DNA of 35,105 bases from an uncultured Erysipelotrichaceae bacterium (lineage in GTDB: Bacteria; Bacillota_I; Bacilli_A; Erysipelotrichales; Erysipelotrichaceae), in contig CACXDM010000114.1 of NCBI GenBank assembly GCA_902766435.1, positions 1 through 35,105 of the forward strand. The letters are read 5' to 3'. The position numbers were made by a program, and so were the translations under genes. Below, piece by piece: positions 24,900 through 32,777 of the stretch. The notes beneath the pieces were generated by a model that saw only the letters and a program-made list of their open reading frames with translations, was not told where the DNA came from and did no database searches. Numbering within the stretch: position 1 is the stretch's first letter; each line of letters begins with the position of its first letter.

Positions 24900-25301
24900 A
24901 TGAAGTTTCTGTTAATCAGTCTTGCACTTCTTGCGGCTGCATATATCTGCGGCATATTCCTGTTCGGAATGACGGCAGGAAAGGCAAAGGACAAGAATTA
25001 TATTCCTCTCATCCTTGTGACGGTTGCCATGCTTGCGCCGATCTACTTTCTGATGAAGGCGGATATGCTGTATATTCTGCCGTATATTGCCGGTCTGATT
25101 CTGGCGTTCATGCAGACGGTTGATCCGTTTTCGCTGACACAGGAAACAGCTGACAGGTATGGTGAATATGCCAAAGCAAAGGCAGAAGCAGACGAAAAGA
25201 AGAAGGATGAAGCATACCAGGAGAAGCGCCGCCGTGAGGCTGAGGAAAAAGCCTACCAGCAGGCCCTGGAACATGAACGTAAAAGCAGTACAGGAGAATA
25301 A
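24900..25301 (+). CDS. Small membrane protein with charged C-terminal coiled coil
   Basis: A 133-residue protein that I do not recognise. Starting at MKFLLISLALLAAAY, with TTGGAGG (24888-24894) upstream, it has three hydrophobic helices: about 2-24, 34-54 (PLILVTVAMLAPIYFLM) and 59-78 (YILPYIAGLILAFMQTV). The last 45 residues are a highly charged helix (AKAEADEKKKDEAY, then EKRRREAEEKAYQQALEHE) likely to be cytosolic. It lies seven bases before the lipoprotein gene, probably in the same transcript, which hints at a shared envelope role. Confidence 0.75.
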   Translation: MKFLLISLALLAAAYICGIFLFGMTAGKAKDKNYIPLILVTVAMLAPIYFLMKADMLYILPYIAGLILAFMQTVDPFSLTQETADRYGEYAKAKAEADEKKKDEAYQEKRRREAEEKAYQQALEHERKSSTGE

Positions 25302-25307
25302 CTGAGA

Positions 25308-26645
25308 ATGAAGAAAGTAATACCGGTCATGATCTGCGCTTGTCTGCTGACAGGCTGCCGGTCAAAACGATATGACGTTGTTTCTTCCGTTGAGGAAACA
25401 GAAGAACCGGTGAAGGAAACAGTGTGGGCAGTCGAGCCCGGACTGGAACTGGATGATGTCAAACCGCTTGAAGGATTCCGAGAGAGGCAGACGATCTATT
25501 CCACAAAGAACGGCGGAGATCAGATCCTGTTCTATGAAACAGAACAGGTCGGCTATCCGCAGGAATGGGGAAATACCGGATATATGACAGATGCGGTTAT
25601 TGCCGAAAAAGACGGCATGATGGGTATCTGGGACTATTCGGGAAATGAACTGTATCCCATCTCCATCCGGATCAATACGACACCGTTCAATGCCGGAATC
25701 ACATCCGCGTACTGGCTGCATAATGATACCGGATCTTCCGAGTTTGTATTCGGCGCAGCTGATACATCAAAATCAAAGGCATACATTTTCTCCAAGGACT
25801 TCACATCGGTTACGGAAGTTTCCGCCGGTGAATTCATCAGTGATCCCTTCGGCAGTATTCCGAATGCTGCTCAGCTGTGCATGCAGAATGATTCATACGG
25901 TGTTCTCTACAGAACAGAGAACAGTGACGGGGAGATCGGTTACCAGCAGTCATTTGACTTCTTCGAGGGAGAAGAACTGGATGACCGTGCAGTCGTACCT
26001 GTAATTGACGGTTCGTTTTCAAAGACAGGCAGCTATACCGTCATGAATAAAGACGGAAGCTATGCCGCTTCAATCGTCAACGGCAGAGGAACGTATCAGG
26101 AAAAGACATTCGTCAACGGATTCTATCTTTCCGGTACAGCCCAGGAGAAGGCATTCTTCAACGCCGATCAGGCTTCCCAGATCTCTTATGACTATCATGA
26201 TGCCCTGTACTTTGAAGACGGCTACGCGCCGGTCAAGCTTTACGGCAAATGGGGCTTCATCAACGAGCAGGGGAAAGAAGTCACTGACTTCATCTTCGAT
26301 GATGTATCTCCTGTCTATCAGGGAAGAGCATACGTGAAGAAGGGGGATACCTGGGGTATTCTCAATCTGAAATCCGTTCTGGAGGAAGGAAAGCAGATCA
26401 ATCTGGCAACCTGTTACTCAACCGAGAACGAATATGAGTCCATTGGTAAGGTAACAGTCAATGTCAGAAACCTGACATTCCGTTCCAAGCCTGCCACCGG
26501 CGGAACAAGCTGCGGCAGCGCGATGGAAGGATCAGTCTATCCCGTATATGAAAAGACGGAAGCAGACGGCTATACATGGTATCGTGTTGACGCTGAAAAC
26601 TGGATCGCCGATGACGGGGAATGGCTGACATTCACGGAAGGTTAA
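25308..26645 (+). CDS. Lipoprotein with WG repeats and a C-terminal SH3-like domain
   Basis: A 445-residue protein. A lipoprotein signal peptide ends in the lipobox LLTGC (Cys17). WG-type repeats are visible at GMMGIWDYSGNELYPI, YGKWGFINEQGKEVTDFIF and GDTWGILNLKSVL, giving a beta-propeller-like region. Residues about 380-445 look like a bacterial SH3 (SH3b) domain: VNVRNLTFRSKP, a VYPVYEKTEADGYTWYRV core and ENWIADDGEWL. Such proteins sit on the outer face of the membrane, and SH3b domains often contact peptidoglycan. CAGGAGAA precedes the ATG. An intrinsic terminator follows. Specific function unknown. Confidence 0.82.
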   Translation: MKKVIPVMICACLLTGCRSKRYDVVSSVEETEEPVKETVWAVEPGLELDDVKPLEGFRERQTIYSTKNGGDQILFYETEQVGYPQEWGNTGYMTDAVIAEKDGMMGIWDYSGNELYPISIRINTTPFNAGITSAYWLHNDTGSSEFVFGAADTSKSKAYIFSKDFTSVTEVSAGEFISDPFGSIPNAAQLCMQNDSYGVLYRTENSDGEIGYQQSFDFFEGEELDDRAVVPVIDGSFSKTGSYTVMNKDGSYAASIVNGRGTYQEKTFVNGFYLSGTAQEKAFFNADQASQISYDYHDALYFEDGYAPVKLYGKWGFINEQGKEVTDFIFDDVSPVYQGRAYVKKGDTWGILNLKSVLEEGKQINLATCYSTENEYESIGKVTVNVRNLTFRSKPATGGTSCGSAMEGSVYPVYEKTEADGYTWYRVDAENWIADDGEWLTFTEG

Positions 26646-26652
26646 TGTAATG

Positions 26653-26683
26653 AAGTGCTGTAGAAATACGGCGCTTATTTTTT
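26653..26683 (+). terminator. Rho-independent terminator after the lipoprotein gene
   Basis: AAGTGCTGTA (26653-26662) pairs with TACGGCGCTT (26667-26676), using two G-U pairs, around a GAAA tetraloop, followed by A and six T. Confidence 0.9.
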
Positions 26684-26790
26684 CCTGCTGTAACCTTTGC
26701 TTTGACCGGATTGTATTAGTAATGAAGGCAGAGGGAGAACAAAGGCTTTAGAGAGAATATTTATGCAGCAATTGAAAAGGGAGGAAGATT

Positions 26791-27483
26791 ATGTCACTGA
26801 AGGATAAATATGAAAAGACTGTCAAAGATGAAAAGGACAGGACAAAGGCAGCAGAACAGCTTAGAGTCTTTGAAGACTGTGGATTCTGTATGTACTTAAG
26901 AGAAGAGAAAACTTTTACGGAAAGTCTCTATTCATCTGCCAAAAACAGTTCTCCGATTAAGCTGCCTGCAGCGGCAGAGGCAATGGTTAAGGAAGCGGTG
27001 GAAATCATTAAGCCGGATAAATGGAAAAAACTTACACTTCATTATTCACCGGACAGCTATCACTTCAGGAAAAGACAAGGCATCGGAGATTATTATCTGG
27101 TTATTCTGACACCGGAAAACTTTGACCGGGAGTATTTCAGATATAAATGGCCGGACGGCAGTATTCACTTCGACTGTATATGGGATACACGAAAAGAAAT
27201 CTTTTATATGGGTTCAAAGATCGGAGCCAGACTCAAAGGTGCTCAGACAGCGAAGGAACTGATCTCAGAGGCAAACAGAAGAAGAGAAAAGCTCCGCCCT
27301 TATCTTGTGGGAGAGCAGGAATATGTTGTGCTGAATCGGTATGACGGTATACTATATGTCCTATTCAGGGACGGAACGCTGTTCTCTGAATACGGAGCGG
27401 GGACAAAACCGATATTTACCGACAGCAGCAAACTGGAACAGTTTCTGCTTGACTCCGTCAGAAGGATCAATGAATCTGATTAA
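26791..27483 (+). CDS. Conserved-looking hypothetical cytoplasmic protein upstream of cas9
   Basis: A 230-residue protein that I do not recognise. AAAGGGAGGAAG lies just before the ATG, and codon use resembles the housekeeping genes more than csn2. No signal peptide or membrane segment is visible. Residues 1-25 are a charged helix. The middle is mixed alpha/beta with aromatic-rich strands (KLTLHYSPDSYHF, DYYLVILTPENFDREYFRY), then a basic helix (ELISEANRRREKLRPYL) and a final strand pair (YVVLNRYDGILYVLFRDGTL). It lies between the lipoprotein terminator and the hairpin at 27568-27605, so it appears to be its own transcription unit. A link to the CRISPR locus is possible only from position. 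Confidence 0.7.
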   Translation: MSLKDKYEKTVKDEKDRTKAAEQLRVFEDCGFCMYLREEKTFTESLYSSAKNSSPIKLPAAAEAMVKEAVEIIKPDKWKKLTLHYSPDSYHFRKRQGIGDYYLVILTPENFDREYFRYKWPDGSIHFDCIWDTRKEIFYMGSKIGARLKGAQTAKELISEANRRREKLRPYLVGEQEYVVLNRYDGILYVLFRDGTLFSEYGAGTKPIFTDSSKLEQFLLDSVRRINESD

Positions 27484-27567
27484 CATCTACTGATGGAGTG
27501 TATATCGGGATTTTCAGGAAAGACCGGGACATGTGAACTGATCGAATTAAAGACAATGTTTAGAAGA

Positions 27568-27610
27568 GGCTTACTCATGATAATGACGATGAGCAGGCCT
27601 TTTTCGTTTT
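27568..27610 (+). terminator. Rho-independent terminator between the hypothetical gene and cas9
   Basis: GGCTTACTCAT (27568-27578) pairs with ATGAGCAGGCC (27589-27599), with one U-G pair and one A/C mismatch, followed by TTTTTCGTTTT. It isolates cas9 from upstream transcription. Confidence 0.85.
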
Positions 27611-27644
27611 TATTATCGATTTGTCATGAAGAGCAGGTTTTTAT

Positions 27645-27675
27645 TTGGAAGGGCAGGAATTATAATTGTGATAAT
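27645..27675 (+). promoter_or_regulatory. Possible cas9 promoter
   Basis: TTGGAA (27645-27650) and an extended -10 TGTGATAAT (27667-27675) are 19 bases apart. A second TATAAT lies at 27661-27666 without a good -35. Transcription from either would give a leader of roughly 80-95 bases before the cas9 ATG at 27763. The whole stretch 27606-27762 is AT-rich and holds no gene that I can support. Confidence 0.35.
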
Positions 27676-27762
27676 AGGTTTTGTTTCAGATTATTAATAT
27701 TTGCTGGAAGTTTTTATGTGCAGGAAATCTGTATTAATTACTTCAGGAAAAGGGGGTTATTT

Positions 27763-30700
27763 ATGTCTGAAAAGCAGGTAATGAGTTTCGGTTATGATAT
27801 CGGAATCACATCAATCGGGTCTGCGGCAGTTGAGGGAACAAAGCTGAAATACTTAGGCGTCAGAATGTTCAATCAGGCTAATGAAGCAAAGGAAAGCAGA
27901 ATGCACCGTTCTGCCCGCAGAAACCTGAGTAGGAAAAAATGGCGTAAGAAACAGCTGAAGGAAGCATTTGAGGATTTTGGCCTGATTTCAAAAGAAGAGA
28001 TGAATCAGAAGGATTTTTCCTGTTTCCCGGCAAAATCCGCATTGTTTCCCACTCCTTCGGATTACACGGTATATCATCTGAGAAAACGTGCATTGAGTGG
28101 AAAGGTTTCCCTGAGAGAAATCTATCTGTGTCTGCTGAACATGCTTCACGCGCGTGGTCATTTCAACATGGAAATGTATGATTTCACAAAGGAAACGATC
28201 AAATTTGATACCTTTAGAGAAAGATTCTACGCTATTGCGGAAGAATACATACCATTCATCGAAAATGAAAAACAGAAATTTGAAGAGGAACTGCTCCTGC
28301 CGTTATATAAAGGTGAATGTAATAAAGCTCTGATCAGACAGATCAAGAAGAATCATTTTACGGATGACGAAGATGCGCTGACAGAACTGATGAATCTGCT
28401 CTGCGGGTATAAAAGCAATCTAGTGAAAATCAGCGAGGCATTTGAAGCACAGGGAAAAATGAATATCAGTTCTTTACGTTCAAGTGACGAAGGTCTTCCT
28501 GATTTTCTTGAAGAGTGTGTTGATCTCTTTGACATGGCAAAGATTTCGCAGATCTTAAAGAAGTATTCCTATCTTTGTGATATGGCCGTTGACAAGATTG
28601 ACGAGTATGAAGAAATTGTCAGAAAATATGGAATTCAGTCCAAGGAATATGAAGAATACTGCAAACAGATCCGTAATATCTCCGGCGGGAATCCCAACCA
28701 TGCGCGTTCATGGAGAAACCTGAATAATAATTATCCGAACGGACTTTACATTAAGGAAGCTTCGGCAATCCTGCGGAAACAACAGGAATACTATCCCGGA
28801 ATAACGGATGATTTCATCGAGGTCTGCCTCAGTATCCTTTCTGCCAGAATCCCGTATTACATTGGTCCGATGAGTGAAACAGGCAAAAACGCCTGGATTA
28901 CCAGAAATGACAAGGTCGCAATGAAATACAGTTTTGCCTATGCACAGAAATCATCAGGCGGAACTGCTGTTGATGAAGAAGCAAGCATCAGTACCTGGAA
29001 ACAGAGAATGGTATCCAGATGTACATATCTGCCGGAAGAACCTGCACTGCCGAAGGGTTCCTTTCTTGCGGAAACATTTAATATCTTAAATGAACTCAAC
29101 ATACTTAAGGCAGAGGATGAACACGGTGGAAGCTATTACCTTACATTTGATGACAAAGTCAAAGTGTTTGACGAGCTGTTTTTAAAGAAAGAAAAGGTTA
29201 CATACAAAGATGTCGCGGAATGTTTGAACTTATCTGCATTTGGTCCGAGAAAAACAGGTACAAAAGAACCGGAATTCAACAACACATTTACGCTTTATCA
29301 CAGAATATCGAAAATCATTCCTGATCTGGCAGTAAGCACGATCATGGAGATTTTTGATGAACCGGAAAAAATACAGAAAATCGAGGATATTATTCTCTCT
29401 GTTAATCTTTACAGTGAAGAAATTTCCCGCGAAAACTATTTCCGGAAAACTGGATTTGATGATACCTCCGCAAGACAGCTTGCCAAGCTGAAATCCAATT
29501 CGTTTTATTCCTTCTCACGGAAGTTCATTTTCGCAACAGTAATTGACTCTGAGAATAATACACTGCTGAGCAAGCTCTTCTCAGATAATTCATCTGAGTA
29601 TACAAACGAACAGATGACACTGATCACCAGGGCAACTGATACTGAAGGAAATCCGGTCAATTTCATTTCGAATAAATATGTCAGAAAACTGCAGGAAAAC
29701 AACGGCAGTCTTGGTATAAATCTGCTGATTGACAACGGCAAACCCGTAATTGCGATGTCAAGGCCGGTTATCCGCGCATTAAATGAATGCATGAAAGTAT
29801 ATTCTGAGATGATCAGAGTATACGGAGTCCCTGACCGTGTTGTGGTTGAAACAGCAAGAGACTTTAAGGATCATACGGAAGTCGGACAGAAAAGTGAGAG
29901 AAGATTCAAGAAACTGGAAGATCTGTATGCCAATCTGATTAATCAGGTCAAGGATAAGAAGATCTATGATAACCATCTGGAAGACTGGGATGATATCAAA
30001 CAGTATCTTGAAAGAAACAGCCTGAAGATTGAACTCTATCTCAGGCAGAATGGTATTGATCTTCTTACCGGTGAGAGAATCAATCTGAATAAGCTTTCTG
30101 ATTACGAAGTGGATCATATTCTTCCGCGTGGTTTCGGTGATGATTCCAAAGATGATAAAATGCTGATCTCAAGACTGGCTAACGGCAGAAAAGGAGACAG
30201 ACTCCCGCTGCAGTTTATTGAAAGCGGTGAAGCTGTCGGAACAATCAAAATCACCAGCAGTGAGTATGTCCGCCGGGTTGAGGAACTCTTTGCAAACGAA
30301 CTGATCTCCGAACAGAAGTACAAGAGACTTCTTCTTGCCAATGAGTCAGAACTGGATGGGTTTATTAACCAGAATCTCGTTGATACCAGATATATCATCC
30401 GGGAATTCATGTCAATTCTTCGTGCATACAATGAATACCATGGATATAAAACACATATCGTTGCACTGAAGTCGGCATATACAAATACATACCGCAAAGC
30501 ATTTGATATGAAGAAAAACAGAGACTTCGGTGATCAGCATCATGCTCATGACGCAGCTCTTCTTGTTATTGCGGACAGGACTCTTTCAAAACTCTATCCG
30601 GGATACGACATGAGAAAAGCATCTAAAGAAACAGGAAAAGCATTTGCCACATATCAGGATTTCATCCGTGTCATGCTTGACTCCAAGAAAAACAGTGAAG

Positions 30701-31776
30701 GAGCAAAAGAAGATAGAAATAAACTGAATGCATTTATCAACTATGCTTATTACAAGACATTTGATGAGTCAGCTTCTTTACCCGGCTCACTTCTCTCACA
30801 GATCAAGAAAACAGTTCCGTTCTATTCAGTGAAAGTTGAGAAGAACTATAAAGGTAAATACTTTGAAGCTACAATACTTTCTCAGGAGAAATATGCGGAT
30901 CCTACAAAACCTTTGGCAATCATTGGTGTAAACGATGATAAGAAGATCTTCAGTGGTATCGAGTGTGCGGCGGTTGACTTCTATAAAATCAAGACAAAGA
31001 AGGGGAAACGTGAACATGTTGCGATTCATATTCCGAAAGTAATCATAGATTCCAAAGGGAATATCAATCAGGAGAACTATTTAAAACTGATTCGTGAGTA
31101 TTACAAGAAACCTGAACTGCTTGATGAAAACGGAAATCTAAAGACAGAATGCTTCAGATTCCGTGCATTCAGAAATGACATCATTTATGACACTGCATCA
31201 AACTGCCCGAAATTGTTCAATATCGGAAGTATGGCAAACAATCTGTTGGAAATGAAGTTTCTGAAAGTATATTCCTATGATGAAATATATCAAAGAGGCA
31301 GCATGATACAGAATAGGTTGACTCAACAATTCAATATCCGAACAAAATCAAATAAATCTGGAAATTTCTTCAAAGATTTAAATATAGAGAAATTGGTACA
31401 CTATACTGTCGAATCAATATGGGGACCGTATAGTGAGATGGATGGTGCGAAACTGAAAACACTTATCAAGAATGTTAAAGAGTCAAATCGTATTTTTGAT
31501 CTGGCAAATGTGCTGTCCTTCTATGAATTGTTTACTATGAATCCGGGATTGCCTCCAACAATAACTGGTCAGTATATGCCATCAATCAACTATCGCTTAA
31601 TTAAAGGTGATGAAGATGCTCAGTATGTCAAGTTGAAATACAACATCCTAGGCTTGAGATTCAGTCACAATTCTGACGGTAAACTCATGATTGATTCTCC
31701 GAAGGAAATACAAGGGGCATATTCCAAAATCAGAAAAGAAGAATTCTCTTGGTCTATTTCAAAAGAGATGCTATAA
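27763..31776 (+). CDS. cas9: CRISPR-associated endonuclease Cas9 (type II-A)
   Basis: 1,337 residues starting MSEKQVMSFGYDIG. The frame is open for 90 more codons upstream, but those cross the terminator and promoter region, and AGGGGG (27751-27756) lies six bases before this ATG. RuvC-I has GYDIGITSIGSAAV (D12); the arginine-rich bridge helix is RMHRSARRNLSRKKWRKKQL; RuvC-II has RVVVETARDF (E696); HNH has YEVDHILPRGF with D784/H785 and N807 in RLANGRKGD; RuvC-III has DQHHAHDAALLV (H927, D930). All catalytic residues are present, so it should be an active crRNA/tracrRNA-guided nuclease that cuts both strands. The C-terminal PAM-interacting region (after about residue 1,170) is coded by visibly AT-richer DNA. 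The stop codon overlaps the tracrRNA -10 box. PAM unknown. Confidence 0.97.
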   Translation: MSEKQVMSFGYDIGITSIGSAAVEGTKLKYLGVRMFNQANEAKESRMHRSARRNLSRKKWRKKQLKEAFEDFGLISKEEMNQKDFSCFPAKSALFPTPSDYTVYHLRKRALSGKVSLREIYLCLLNMLHARGHFNMEMYDFTKETIKFDTFRERFYAIAEEYIPFIENEKQKFEEELLLPLYKGECNKALIRQIKKNHFTDDEDALTELMNLLCGYKSNLVKISEAFEAQGKMNISSLRSSDEGLPDFLEECVDLFDMAKISQILKKYSYLCDMAVDKIDEYEEIVRKYGIQSKEYEEYCKQIRNISGGNPNHARSWRNLNNNYPNGLYIKEASAILRKQQEYYPGITDDFIEVCLSILSARIPYYIGPMSETGKNAWITRNDKVAMKYSFAYAQKSSGGTAVDEEASISTWKQRMVSRCTYLPEEPALPKGSFLAETFNILNELNILKAEDEHGGSYYLTFDDKVKVFDELFLKKEKVTYKDVAECLNLSAFGPRKTGTKEPEFNNTFTLYHRISKIIPDLAVSTIMEIFDEPEKIQKIEDIILSVNLYSEEISRENYFRKTGFDDTSARQLAKLKSNSFYSFSRKFIFATVIDSENNTLLSKLFSDNSSEYTNEQMTLITRATDTEGNPVNFISNKYVRKLQENNGSLGINLLIDNGKPVIAMSRPVIRALNECMKVYSEMIRVYGVPDRVVVETARDFKDHTEVGQKSERRFKKLEDLYANLINQVKDKKIYDNHLEDWDDIKQYLERNSLKIELYLRQNGIDLLTGERINLNKLSDYEVDHILPRGFGDDSKDDKMLISRLANGRKGDRLPLQFIESGEAVGTIKITSSEYVRRVEELFANELISEQKYKRLLLANESELDGFINQNLVDTRYIIREFMSILRAYNEYHGYKTHIVALKSAYTNTYRKAFDMKKNRDFGDQHHAHDAALLVIADRTLSKLYPGYDMRKASKETGKAFATYQDFIRVMLDSKKNSEGAKEDRNKLNAFINYAYYKTFDESASLPGSLLSQIKKTVPFYSVKVEKNYKGKYFEATILSQEKYADPTKPLAIIGVNDDKKIFSGIECAAVDFYKIKTKKGKREHVAIHIPKVIIDSKGNINQENYLKLIREYYKKPELLDENGNLKTECFRFRAFRNDIIYDTASNCPKLFNIGSMANNLLEMKFLKVYSYDEIYQRGSMIQNRLTQQFNIRTKSNKSGNFFKDLNIEKLVHYTVESIWGPYSEMDGAKLKTLIKNVKESNRIFDLANVLSFYELFTMNPGLPPTITGQYMPSINYRLIKGDEDAQYVKLKYNILGLRFSHNSDGKLMIDSPKEIQGAYSKIRKEEFSWSISKEML

Positions 31777-31777
31777 T
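31749..31777 (+). promoter_or_regulatory. tracrRNA promoter inside the cas9 3' end
   Basis: TTGGTC (31749-31754) and a perfect TATAAT (31772-31777) are separated by 17 bases. The -10 contains the cas9 stop codon TAA (31774-31776). The predicted start, near 31784, coincides with the first bases of the anti-repeat. Confidence 0.75.
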
Positions 31778-31783
31778 TTCTTT

Positions 31784-31872
31784 GCAAATAATACGAATGA
31801 TTCTAATCCGCGAAAGAATTAGATTTATTCAAAAACTATCAGAAATGGCCGATTGTGGCCATTTTCCTTTTT
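31784..31872 (+). ncRNA. tracrRNA between cas9 and cas1
   Basis: About 89 nt. Positions 31783-31809 pair with CRISPR repeat positions 9-35 at 26 of 27 bases, including two G-U pairs, with a single C/A mismatch. A bulge follows (GA in the repeat against GCGA at 31810-31813), and then AAGAAT (31814-31819) pairs with the first six repeat bases GUUCUU. This is the lower stem-bulge-upper stem layout of type II guide RNA duplexes. After an AT-rich stretch (31820-31842) with no strong nexus hairpin, AAATGGCC (31843-31850) pairs with GGCCATTT (31857-31864) and runs into TCCTTTTT, forming the terminator and 3' hairpin. Its role is to direct RNase III processing of pre-crRNA and to load Cas9. It is on the same strand as the cas genes. 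Confidence 0.93.
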
Positions 31873-31880
31873 GGATAATT

Positions 31881-32777
31881 ATGGGCTGGAAAACAATAAT
31901 TATCGGATGTGAATCAAAAGTGTCACTTTCTTTAAACAGGATGAAAATTACAATCGACAACGAGTATCAGAATATTGCGTTATGTGATATTGATACAGTT
32001 ATCTTTTCTCATTCAAGAGTTACCATGACGATCCCGTTGCTCAGCGAGTTAGTCAAAAACAATATCAATGTGATTATCTGTGATGAGAAAAATGATCCGA
32101 TCGGTATATTCCAGGCGTTTAACGGACATTCTCTTGTTTTTAAGCAACTAAACAAACAGATTAATTGGAAGATCACACGTAAGAAAAGGCTTTGGAAAAT
32201 AATAGTAGAAAATAAAATACAGAGCGAAATTGATGCGTTGTATATGTTGAATCCGGATTCTCCGGCACTTTCTGTTTTGAAAACATACAAGAATTCTGTA
32301 TATACAGATGATCAGACAAACAGAGAAGCTGCCAGTGCAAGGATATATTTTTCGGAATTCTTTGGACAGGACTTCACGCGGAGTGATGAAAATCCGAGAA
32401 ATTATGCATTGAATTACGGTTATAAAATTCTTGCGAGTTATATTTCCAAGTGTATTGCTTCAAGAGGAATGATTACCCAGCTGGGCATTCATCATATTGG
32501 TGAATCAAATCCGTTTAATCTGACATATGACTTTATTGAACCGTTCAGAGTCATCATCGACATGTGGGTGCTTTCAAATGTCCAGGATAGGTTTGATCCG
32601 AGTCTTAAAACAAGTTTGATTGAGATACTGAATTATAAAGTCTTCATAAACGGAAAATGGTTCAGGTTATGTGATGGAATTGAAGACATCATCGATTCTT
32701 ACATTGCATTTCTCGATGAAAGAGATGATTCTGTAATTACTTTGGATCTATCTCAGGGAATGAGAGAAGCCGAATGA
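31881..32777 (+). CDS. cas1: CRISPR integrase Cas1 (type II-A)
   Basis: 298 residues starting MGWKTIIIGCESKVSLSLNR, which aligns with the type II Cas1 N-terminus (GWRTVVVxxxSKLS). The upstream open frame runs through the tracrRNA and is not coding. Recognisable segments are DIDTVIFSHSRVTMTIPLLSEL, the glutamate-containing REAASARIYFSEFFGQDFTR, YGYKILASYISKCI, a His/Glu metal-site region MITQLGIHHIGESNPFNLTYDFIEPFR, and the C-terminal helix. Cas1 with Cas2 inserts new spacers at the leader end. The ribosome binding site is weak (GGAT), and the tracrRNA terminator ends just eight bases before the ATG, so translation and transcription of this gene look restrained. Its last four bases overlap cas2. 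Confidence 0.95.
   Translation: MGWKTIIIGCESKVSLSLNRMKITIDNEYQNIALCDIDTVIFSHSRVTMTIPLLSELVKNNINVIICDEKNDPIGIFQAFNGHSLVFKQLNKQINWKITRKKRLWKIIVENKIQSEIDALYMLNPDSPALSVLKTYKNSVYTDDQTNREAASARIYFSEFFGQDFTRSDENPRNYALNYGYKILASYISKCIASRGMITQLGIHHIGESNPFNLTYDFIEPFRVIIDMWVLSNVQDRFDPSLKTSLIEILNYKVFINGKWFRLCDGIEDIIDSYIAFLDERDDSVITLDLSQGMREAE

Noticed and set aside
27484..27605. Plus-strand tracrRNA upstream of cas9 ending at the hairpin 27568-27605
   Set aside because: Only scattered short complementarity to the repeat; the element at 31783-31872 is clearly the tracrRNA, and this hairpin is better explained as a terminator for the preceding gene.
27493..27762. 90-codon N-terminal extension of the cas9 reading frame
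   Set aside because: It crosses an intrinsic terminator and the likely promoter, has no Cas9 homology, and a strong ribosome binding site precedes MSEKQVMSFGYDIG.
31749..31880. 44-codon N-terminal extension of cas1
   Set aside because: This stretch is the tracrRNA gene and its promoter; the Cas1 family N-terminus begins at MGWKT.
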